DNA of 5,310 nt, from positions 1 to 5,310 of the forward strand of contig JAAUYY010000153.1 in the NCBI GenBank assembly GCA_014804865.1, given 5' to 3'. How positions within the stretch are numbered: position 1 is the first letter of the stretch; each line of letters starts with the position of its first letter. Source of the DNA: Desulfovibrio sp. GTDB taxonomy: Bacteria; Desulfobacterota; Desulfovibrionia; Desulfovibrionales; Desulfovibrionaceae. This document shows, one piece after another, positions 1-4,906 of the stretch. Position numbers and translations under genes: made by a program. A model generated the notes under the pieces. The model was not told the DNA's origin, searched no databases, and worked only from the letters and a program-made list of their open reading frames with translations.

Positions 1-1
1 A

Positions 2-1036
2 TCATATTTTATCCAACACATTCATGACCGATCGCGCGATATTCCAGGCCAAGACCGGCGGGACGGCGTTTCCTATCTGTCGCTCCGTTTCTCTCAAACC
101 GCCGGGAAAAACAAACGAATCGGGGAAGGATTGCAACCTCGCGGCTTCGCGCATCGATATTCTGCGCGGAAGCGAGTAGTGAAACTGGATATTCCCATGA
201 CATTCCGCCCGTATAGTGTAACCGGGGCGATCGGCTATTAGACGACGATTGCCTTGCTCTTTGCTCGCTTTAGCCATGCTCCATATATGGGCTATCTTTT
301 TGTCTTTTTCGCGGTCTTCCAGATCGGCCAAGGCTTTTTTGGCGCTTATGGGCGTAGAATGAGCCGGGGTAGGCGGGATAAATTCGGGCAAGCCCTTTTT
401 GACTCCAACTATAAAAACGCGCTCTCTCGTTTGGGGAACGCCGTACAGCTCGGCTTTATATAGCTGAAAATTCGTTTTATATCCAAGCGCCCCGAAATCA
501 TCGAGGATTTTATTTAACGAATACGAATTCTGTTTTAGCAGTAAGCCTCCGACGTTTTCGGCGACGAAAATTTCGGGAGACACTCTTTTTACGGCTTCGA
601 CCATGTAGGAATAGAGTCCGCTCCGCGCGCCGTTAATGCCGAGCATTTTTCCGTTTATTGAGATATCCTGGCAAGGAAAGCCGCCGATAATCGCGTTCGC
701 TTCTTTTGGCATCGACGCGATAGCGTTCGCGATATCGTCGTTGACAATATGATCGCCAAGATTCATTTTGTAAGTCGCGCAGGCGGATGGATTGAGTTCG
801 TTGGCCCAAATAATGTCGAAGGGATACTCGGCGAAATACTTGTCCAGAAAAGTAAAGCCGCCCAAAAAGCCGAGATCCATACCGCCGCAACCTGAAAACA
901 GCGATATTATTTTCCAGCGTTTTCCGCTTGATTTTCGCCGAAAATGACGCGCGATCTCGTCGACGGAAGACGACGAGAGGCGAAATGAATCCGCGAAAGG
1001 GAGGCGAAGATTCCGGGAGAAAAATTTTTTGCTCAT
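2..1036 (-). CDS. DNA (cytosine-5)-methyltransferase
   Basis: This enzyme transfers a methyl group from S-adenosylmethionine to C5 of cytosine in a specific DNA site. All main motifs of the family are visible in canonical order in 344 residues: motif I FSGCGG (47-52, SAM binding), motif IV GGFPCQD (118-124, catalytic Cys122), motif VI ENV (160-162), motif VIII QTRERVF (202-208), motif IX REAARLQSFP (296-305) and motif X QIGNAVPP (320-327). The target-recognition region between VIII and IX is short (about 80 residues), as in single-specificity bacterial enzymes; the target site cannot be read from it. Motif I starts near residue 43, so there is a basic N-terminal extension of about 40 residues. 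The start is supported by AGGA at 1046-1049 (minus strand), nine bases from the ATG. The gene ends one base inside the window, so a partner nuclease could lie to the left; none is seen on the right. It appears intact. Confidence 0.96.
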   Translation of the reverse strand: MSKKFFSRNLRLPFADSFRLSSSSVDEIARHFRRKSSGKRWKIISLFSGCGGMDLGFLGGFTFLDKYFAEYPFDIIWANELNPSACATYKMNLGDHIVNDDIANAIASMPKEANAIIGGFPCQDISINGKMLGINGARSGLYSYMVEAVKRVSPEIFVAENVGGLLLKQNSYSLNKILDDFGALGYKTNFQLYKAELYGVPQTRERVFIVGVKKGLPEFIPPTPAHSTPISAKKALADLEDREKDKKIAHIWSMAKASKEQGNRRLIADRPGYTIRAECHGNIQFHYSLPRRISMREAARLQSFPDSFVFPGGLRETERQIGNAVPPVLAWNIARSVMNVLDKI

Positions 1037-1055
1037 ATTGCGCGTTCCTATCGAT

Positions 1056-1085
1056 TTGCGACAAAAATTTTACTTTAAATATCGT
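1056..1085 (+). promoter_or_regulatory. Weak candidate promoter of the P-loop kinase-like gene
   Basis: On the plus strand TTGCGA (1056-1061) and TATCGT (1080-1085) are 18 bases apart, each matching the sigma-70 consensus at four of six positions. The site overlaps the candidate methyltransferase promoter on the other strand, so the two divergent genes could compete for polymerase. The evidence is only box similarity. Confidence 0.2.
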
Positions 1086-1095
1086 ATGGGAACAA
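1067..1095 (-). promoter_or_regulatory. Candidate sigma-70 promoter of the methyltransferase gene
   Basis: On the minus strand a TAAAAT -10 box (1067-1072) lies 17 bases from a TTGTTC -35-like box (1090-1095). The predicted transcript would begin near 1060 and have a leader of roughly 24 bases. The -10 matches the consensus at five of six positions and the -35 at only three, so this is a plausible but unproven promoter. Confidence 0.35.
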
Positions 1096-1164
1096 GAAAG
1101 GCAGCCGAAATTTCCCCGCGCCAGGCGAGGCCTCAAAACGCGCGAAAATTTCAATGCGCCAAAC

Positions 1165-1170
1165 GCGAGG
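1165..1170 (+). promoter_or_regulatory. Ribosome binding site deciding the start of the P-loop gene
   Basis: GCGAGG lies seven bases before the ATG at 1178. The earlier in-frame ATG at 1154 has no purine-rich Shine-Dalgarno sequence in front of it, so the downstream start is preferred. Confidence 0.55.
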
Positions 1171-1177
1171 CTCGCTT

Positions 1178-1702
1178 ATGATCAACGCTCTGAAAATTAA
1201 AAGAATACTCGTCGTCGGTTGCTCGGGATCCGGCAAGAGTTATTTCGCGTCGAGACTCGCCCCTCTCCTGCGTTTGCCATTGTATTATCTGGACCTTGTC
1301 TGGCATAAGGCCGATCGAACGACGGTCAGTCGCGAAGAATTCGATCGCGCGCTCGCGGAAATATTAGCTCGCGACGAATGGATCATCGATGGCAATTTTT
1401 ATCGGACATTGCCGACGCGGCTTGCTCGGAGCGACGCCGTTTTTCTCTTCGATTTGCCTACAGAAGACTGTCTCGAGGGAGTAGCGGGCAGAATTGGCAA
1501 AAAGCGACCGGATATGCCCTGGATCGAGACCGAATTTGATCCGGAGTTCCGTCAATGGATAATAAATTTTAAGCGGGATCGGTTGCCGGGGATCTTGCGG
1601 GAACTGGAGAAATTTAAGGGCGAGACCGTCGTCTTTGGCGACAGGGCGAGCGCCGATCAATTTTTAGCGATGTTGGAAGACGAGCTAACACTGTTTCGGT
1701 GA
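1178..1702 (+). CDS. Adenylate-kinase-like P-loop protein ("DNA topology modulation protein"/FlaR-type)
   Basis: This 174-residue protein resembles small single-domain NTPases related to adenylate kinase, often named topology modulation protein or FlaR although the true substrate is generally unknown. Seen directly: a Walker A loop GCSGSGKS (14-21) right after the first beta strand; the segment PLYYLDLVWHK (34-44), with the LD-x-x-W pattern of this family; EWIIDGNF (67-74); and RLARSDAVFLFDLP (81-94), a strand ending in Asp-x-Pro, followed by a basic helix with R105 and KKR (108-110) suited to a phosphate-binding lid. It has no signal peptide or membrane segment, so it should be cytosolic. 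I chose the ATG at 1178 for its GCGAGG ribosome binding site and because the fold starts at residue 9; starting at 1154 would add eight residues with no family support. It is transcribed away from the methyltransferase and has no obvious functional partner here. Confidence 0.87.
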   Translation: MINALKIKRILVVGCSGSGKSYFASRLAPLLRLPLYYLDLVWHKADRTTVSREEFDRALAEILARDEWIIDGNFYRTLPTRLARSDAVFLFDLPTEDCLEGVAGRIGKKRPDMPWIETEFDPEFRQWIINFKRDRLPGILRELEKFKGETVVFGDRASADQFLAMLEDELTLFR

Positions 1703-1732
1703 GGGTAGGGGGTAGCGGACGCTAAAATTTCG

Positions 1733-1780
1733 GCGCCCAGTTTCCGCCTTCGCGGATAGGCGCGCGAGATTTTGTTTCTT
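1733..1780 (+). terminator. Probable intrinsic terminator after the P-loop gene
   Basis: Nested inverted repeats GCGCC (1733-1737) / GGCGC (1759-1763) and TCCGC (1743-1747) / GCGGA (1752-1756), with a CTTC loop, are followed after a few bases by the T-rich stretch TTTTGTTTCTT (1770-1780). The site lies between the convergent P-loop and TetR genes. On the minus strand the same hairpin is followed by AAATTTTAG, so it may work weakly in both directions. Confidence 0.45.
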
Positions 1781-2414
1781 ACCCCTCTTTTCTTTTCGGC
1801 AATAGCTTTAAGCCCATTTTAGCGATGGCGAGCAATTCGGAGAGGCAGATATCCTGATCGCGCGCTTGCAGGGTTAGTCCCTCGAAGAAGTTGGTCAAAG
1901 CGCCGGTATGCGCCGGAATATCGCAGTCCTCGGGGATTTCTCCGGCTTTGGCTGCAATCTTCAGTCGCTCTCTGAAGACTCTTTTAGTCTCCGCGCGCAT
2001 CTCCGAGATTACCTTGAGGATCTCGCTTTCGTTGGCGGGAAGAGTGAGCGCCGAAAAGACGGTGAGACAGCCGCAGGGCGCGTCGGGCATTAGCAGAATT
2101 TTCGCGGTAGATTCCAGAAGATTTTTTGTCGCTTCATACAAATTATCCTCGCGCAAGTAACGCTCAAAAAGCGGCGTCCAGAACTCGGCCCTGTAGTATT
2201 TAAGCGCTTCGATGAATAGTCCCGATTTGCTGCCAAAAGCGCAATAGAGACTGGGCGACTTTATGCCCATCGTGTCGCAGAGCTGGAGCATGGTCGTCTG
2301 CATATAGCCTTGTTCCCAGAACAGTTTCAGAGCAGAGCGAAGGGCTTTCTCCCTGTCAAATTCTCTGGGTCGGCCTCGCGTCGAGCCGCGTTTGTCCTCT
2401 CGCTCGTCTGTCAT
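1779..2414 (-). CDS. TetR/AcrR-family transcriptional regulator
   Basis: This is a 211-residue DNA-binding repressor-type protein. The N-terminal TetR domain spans about residues 20-68: GRPREFD (14-20), then a helix (ALRSALKLFWEQGY, 24-37) and the helix-turn-helix TTMLQLCDTMGIKSPSLYCAF (40-60), followed by GSKSGLFIEAL (61-71), the usual end of the HTH domain. The C-terminal ligand/dimer domain contains PCGCLTVFSAL (113-123), a variant of the GCL block common in one TetR branch, and a late EGLTLQARD segment (178-186). There are six cysteines (46, 57, 114, 116, 164, 190); the Cys-x-Cys at 114-116 could sense electrophiles or redox state as in NemR-like regulators, but this is inference. The start is supported by GGAG at 2421-2424, six bases from the ATG. 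It is transcribed away from the flavin-reductase-fold gene, its most likely target along with itself. Length is normal for the family. Confidence 0.94.
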   Translation of the reverse strand: MTDEREDKRGSTRGRPREFDREKALRSALKLFWEQGYMQTTMLQLCDTMGIKSPSLYCAFGSKSGLFIEALKYYRAEFWTPLFERYLREDNLYEATKNLLESTAKILLMPDAPCGCLTVFSALTLPANESEILKVISEMRAETKRVFRERLKIAAKAGEIPEDCDIPAHTGALTNFFEGLTLQARDQDICLSELLAIAKMGLKLLPKRKEG

Positions 2415-2443
2415 ATCGCGCTCCAGAGCCTAAGGTTAATGCC

Positions 2444-2472
2444 TTGTATATTTTTATGCTAAATGGTACAAA
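2444..2472. promoter_or_regulatory. Candidate divergent promoter with overlapping TetR operator
   Basis: TTGTAT (2444-2449) and TACAAA (2467-2472) are 17 bases apart and read as -35 and -10 boxes on the plus strand. On the minus strand the same element gives TTTGTA and, 16 bases on, TATACA, placing the TetR transcript start about 24 bases before its ATG. The stretch is also an imperfect 28-bp dyad, TTGTA-N3-TTT-N6-AAA-N3-TACAA (2444-2471), with eight of 14 pairs matching. A TetR dimer bound here would block both promoters. Box matches are modest and the dyad is imperfect. Confidence 0.4.
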
Positions 2473-2516
2473 AGCAAGAATGGCGCCACGCCTAAATTTA
2501 GGACGGAGCGCGCGCG

Positions 2517-2612
2517 ATGACAATAGATAGCGACAAAAATTTTAATGTTTCGCCTGGGAGACGGATAAACCGCGTCCGGCGCGGGCGGAACCGCGGACGA
2601 ATTTTAATTTAG
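2517..2612 (+). CDS. Possible 31-residue small ORF upstream of the flavin-reductase gene
   Basis: An ATG at 2517 is preceded by GGAG (2505-2508) at eight bases and opens a frame of 31 codons ending in TAG at 2610-2612. The product would begin MTIDSDKNFNVSPG and continue as an arginine-rich tail with about nine Arg in its last 17 residues. It lies downstream of the candidate plus-strand promoter and 104 bases before the flavin-reductase gene, so it could be a leader peptide, a small basic protein, or chance. I do not recognise it. The GC-rich inverted repeat inside it may explain the arginine codons without coding selection, so confidence is low. Confidence 0.2.
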   Translation: MTIDSDKNFNVSPGRRINRVRRGRNRGRILI

Positions 2613-2658
2613 AAATTCCGGCCTTTGGCCGCCAATCGCGCCCGCGAAATTGGGAATT
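2573..2658 (+). repeat. Cluster of GC-rich inverted repeats in the leader of the flavin-reductase gene
   Basis: Three inverted repeats follow each other: CGTCCG (2573-2578) with CGGACG (2594-2599); a tight hairpin CGGCC-TTT-GGCCG (2619-2631); and AATTCC (2614-2619) with GGAATT (2653-2658), which encloses that hairpin apart from a one-base overlap. No T-run follows any of them, so they are not ordinary terminators. Together they would make the transcript leader strongly structured before the start codon at 2717. The match to known riboswitch classes is not evident by eye; whether the structures are functional is unknown. Confidence 0.4.
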
Positions 2659-2716
2659 AGCCTCTTCGCGGCGCGTCGCAAGCGCGATTTGACTTAAAAA
2701 ATATGGGACGAGAACA

Positions 2717-3259
2717 ATGAGAAAAGAAAAAATTAATCCGTTTGAATACGCGGGGCATATTTTGACTTCGCTTAATAGCGGCATTCTCATGACGACAATT
2801 AGCCGCGAGCGGATCAACACGATGACAATCGCGTGGGGTATGCTGGGCATCGAATGGGGCCTGCCCATATTTACCGTTTTTGTCCGTACGCATCGATACA
2901 CCCATGAATGTCTCGAAGAAATTCCAGAATTTACGATCAACGTTCCGATCGGCGATTACGACAAGCGCGTATTGAGCGTAGCGGGTTCCAGGTCGGGGAG
3001 GGACATGGACAAAATATCCGCCCTTGGACTTCATCCGGTTAAATCCGGGCGCGTCGCGGCTCCGGGTCTTCTCGAATTTCCCTTGACCCTCGAATGCCGG
3101 ACGATTTACCGCCAGCATCAGGACAAGAACGCGGTTCCGCCCGAATTGCGCAAGGGGTATCACCCAGAAGGCAGGAATCCTTATACGTCGGTATTAAACG
3201 GCGATTACCACACCGCTTATTACGGAGCGATCGCTGAGGCGTATATTATAAGGGCATAA
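2717..3259 (+). CDS. Flavin reductase-like / flavoredoxin-type FMN-binding protein
   Basis: This 180-residue protein matches the flavin reductase-like split-barrel family, which binds FMN and transfers electrons between NAD(P)H or another donor and flavin or metal acceptors. Seen in the sequence: SGILMTTISRERINTMTIAWG (21-41), the early strand pair with the Asn-Thr-Met-Thr segment typical of the FMN-binding region; GLPIFTVFVRTHRYTHECLE (48-67), with the R-x-x-RYT-x-E block; FTINVPIGD (72-80); and a late GDYHTAYYGAIAEAYI strand region (162-177). It has one lineage-typical Cys at 64, no signal peptide and no membrane segment, so it is expected in the cytoplasm. The ribosome binding site is weak (GGGAC at 2705-2709, seven bases away). 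The gene stands alone and diverges from a TetR gene, which suggests induction by a ligand or chemical stress. The exact electron donor and acceptor cannot be read from the sequence; family-level confidence is high. Confidence 0.88.
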   Translation: MRKEKINPFEYAGHILTSLNSGILMTTISRERINTMTIAWGMLGIEWGLPIFTVFVRTHRYTHECLEEIPEFTINVPIGDYDKRVLSVAGSRSGRDMDKISALGLHPVKSGRVAAPGLLEFPLTLECRTIYRQHQDKNAVPPELRKGYHPEGRNPYTSVLNGDYHTAYYGAIAEAYIIRA

Positions 3260-3295
3260 GGCCGGATTATCCCTCAAAAAATTAGCGCCTGTTGG

Positions 3296-3335
3296 AAATA
3301 AAAATGAGCGAATTTTAGATCCTCAAAATTCGCTC
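3296..3335 (-). terminator. Intrinsic terminator of the sigma-54 activator gene
   Basis: A perfect 11-bp inverted repeat, GAGCGAATTTT (3306-3316) and AAAATTCGCTC (3325-3335), has an eight-base loop. Read on the minus strand it is followed directly by ATTTTTATTT (3305-3296), the expected U-rich tail. It therefore fits termination of the leftward activator transcript 66 bases after that gene's stop. On the plus strand the hairpin is followed by an A-run rather than a T-run, so it is not a standard terminator for the flavin-reductase gene. Confidence 0.75.
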
Positions 3336-3375
3336 CAAAAAAAGACGCGGAAGTCGTTTTCGGCGGGATCGCGAG

Positions 3376-3389
3376 TCGTCGCGCGACGA
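3376..3389. repeat. 14-bp perfect palindrome TCGTCGCGCGACGA
   Basis: A perfect 14-bp palindrome lies between the activator stop codon and its terminator. It could form a small hairpin in the transcript or be a protein site. In this CG-rich sequence a palindrome of this kind may also arise by chance. Confidence 0.3.
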
Positions 3390-3401
3390 GAGCGGCGCGG
3401 T

Positions 3402-4790
3402 CTAACTCTTCTTCCGCCCGATATCCAGTCCCAGTTTTCTTATTTTTTCATAAAGCGTCGCGCGGGAGATTTTCAGGGCGCGGGCGGTGGCCGCGACATT
3501 GCCCCGATTGGCATCGAGGGCCGACTGAATGAAACGCGCTTCGGCGGAGGCGACGACTCCGGACAATTCGGCGGCTGGCTCGGTCTTTTCGGCTGTCATC
3601 GATGGCAATGTCTCGGGCGGGAAATCGGCTACGCGAATAAGATCTCCCTCGCGCATTGTGGCCGCGCGGGCGACGGCGTTGCGCAACTGCCTGGCGTTCC
3701 CGGGCCATTCGAAATTCAGCATGGCCCTTTCCGTTTCCGGCGCGAAGGCGACAGACTCGAGGCCCAGCCTGTCGAGCGTGTGCCTGGCTATTGCGAGAAT
3801 GTCGGTCGAACGCTCGCGGAGGGGAGGAATCTCAAGGGTAAAGGCGTTTATGCGGTAGAAAAGATCTTCGCGAAACGCGCCGTTTTTCAGCATGGCGGCG
3901 ATATCGCGGTTCGTCGCCGCGATCAGCCGGAAATTCACGGCTCGCGGCTCCGAAGATCCCAGCTTTACCACAGTCCGGCTCTCGAGCACGCGCAGGAGTT
4001 TGACCTGAATCTCCGGCGGCATTTCGCCAATCTCGTCCAGAAATAGCGTGCCATTGTCCGCGAGTTCGATTTGACCCATTTTCCCTTCCTGACGCGCTCC
4101 GGAAAAAGCTCCCCTGGCGTAGCCGAAAAGCTCCGATTCAAACAAATCGCGGGGCACGGCCGCGCAATTGATGCAGACCAGCGGCCCGGACGCCCTGGGA
4201 CTCTCCGCGTGGATGGCGTGCGCGAAAAGCTCCTTGCCGGCGCCGGTCGCGCCGAGGATAAGCACTGGCTCGTCGAGGCGGGCGTAACTCGCGGCCTGCC
4301 GTTTAGTCGCTCGCATCACGGGGCTGTCGCCTATTATGCTCGCGAAGGTGTGCTGCGGAGCGGCGCTCGCCTGAAAGCGCTTTTTATATTGGGACAGCTT
4401 GCGGCCAAGCTGGTCGATTTTGGCCGACAGACGCCGCAATTCTTCGGGATTATTGAAAAGAGCCTGGGAAATCATCCCGCAGACCGCGCCGCTCTTATCG
4501 CGAACGGGCAATCTGTTTACAATGACGACGCGGGAGCTGGAGGGAGCCAGCCGACATAAATCGCCCAGCTCTGCGACGCCGTTACGCATGACTTCTTGCG
4601 CCCGAGAATCGGGGATGGATTTGGTAATGGGGTAGCCTATGATCTCTTCGGGATTTTTCTCAAGTAGTTGCGCGTAAGATGAGTTGACGAAACGGACTAT
4701 GCCGTTTCGATCGCAAAACAGCGCGCCCATTGGCAGGCCGTCAAGAATAATCGCGGCTATGTCGCCGTCGAGCGCGTTTTCCCAGTCCAT
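3402..4790 (-). CDS. Sigma-54-dependent transcriptional activator with PAS sensor domain
   Basis: A 462-residue enhancer-binding protein that would use ATP hydrolysis to open promoters held by sigma-54 RNA polymerase. Domains in order: a PAS domain (about 12-110), a heptad-like linker helix (115-140), the AAA+ domain (about 150-390) and a C-terminal Fis-type HTH (about 415-455, with NVAATARALKISRATLYEKI at 431-450). AAA+ motifs seen: Walker A GATGAGKE (180-187), the sigma-54 contact loop GAFSGA (227-232), Walker B TLFLDE (248-253, Asp252/Glu253), sensor I AATNRD (291-296), arginine-finger segment FREDLFYR (306-313) and sensor II WPGNARQLR (362-370). It has no receiver domain, so PAS presumably receives the signal directly. 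An in-frame TAA abuts the ATG, so the protein cannot begin earlier; no clear Shine-Dalgarno sequence precedes it. The upstream amidohydrolase gene in the same direction is a possible target or operon partner. The signal is unknown. Confidence 0.95.
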   Translation of the reverse strand: MDWENALDGDIAAIILDGLPMGALFCDRNGIVRFVNSSYAQLLEKNPEEIIGYPITKSIPDSRAQEVMRNGVAELGDLCRLAPSSSRVVIVNRLPVRDKSGAVCGMISQALFNNPEELRRLSAKIDQLGRKLSQYKKRFQASAAPQHTFASIIGDSPVMRATKRQAASYARLDEPVLILGATGAGKELFAHAIHAESPRASGPLVCINCAAVPRDLFESELFGYARGAFSGARQEGKMGQIELADNGTLFLDEIGEMPPEIQVKLLRVLESRTVVKLGSSEPRAVNFRLIAATNRDIAAMLKNGAFREDLFYRINAFTLEIPPLRERSTDILAIARHTLDRLGLESVAFAPETERAMLNFEWPGNARQLRNAVARAATMREGDLIRVADFPPETLPSMTAEKTEPAAELSGVVASAEARFIQSALDANRGNVAATARALKISRATLYEKIRKLGLDIGRKKS

Positions 4791-4808
4791 TTAGCTAGTC
4801 GTTTAGTA

Positions 4809-4836
4809 AAATTATCTTTTATCGAAGTTTTTCCAA
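4809..4836 (-). promoter_or_regulatory. Weak candidate promoter of the sigma-54 activator gene
   Basis: On the minus strand TTGGAA (4831-4836) and TAATTT (4809-4814) are 16 bases apart in an AT-rich patch just before the activator. Each matches the sigma-70 consensus at about four of six positions. The transcript leader would be very short, which agrees with the missing ribosome binding site but also weakens the call. No GG-N10-GC sigma-54 promoter was recognised here. Confidence 0.22.
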
Positions 4837-4890
4837 TTTCTCGACCGGAAGCCAGCCAAAGGGCGAGAGCTCTTCCGCGCGACCTTGTTA

Positions 4891-4906
4891 GTGGATATTA
4901 ATCCAC
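4891..4906. repeat. Short inverted repeat across the amidohydrolase stop codon
   Basis: GTGGAT (4891-4896) and ATCCAC (4901-4906) form a 6-bp stem with a four-base loop that contains the TAA stop codon of the amidohydrolase (4898-4900, minus strand). No T-run follows on the minus strand, so it is not a typical terminator; it may slightly affect transcript stability or be chance. Confidence 0.3.

Noticed and set aside
669..685. TGGCAAGGAAAGCC as a sigma-54 promoter
   Set aside because: The GG and GC doublets are eight bases apart rather than ten, and it lies inside the methyltransferase coding sequence.
633..1154. Long open frame on the minus strand overlapping the methyltransferase start (173 residues)
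   Set aside because: It overlaps the methyltransferase in another frame and encodes a low-complexity Arg/Ser/Phe-rich string with no recognisable domain; the methyltransferase frame has all family motifs.
2657..3163. 168-residue open frame antisense to the flavin-reductase gene
   Set aside because: It lies opposite a well supported gene, lacks domain features and has no ribosome binding site that I can see; it is a by-product of the sense codons.
3306..3335. The 11-bp hairpin as a terminator for the flavin-reductase gene
   Set aside because: On the plus strand it is followed by CAAAAAAAG rather than a T-run; the T-run exists only on the minus strand.
4071..4559. 162-residue open frame antisense to the sigma-54 activator
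   Set aside because: It is antisense to the AAA+ and linker coding sequence, in which canonical motifs are intact, and has no recognisable domain. High GC makes long antisense frames common.
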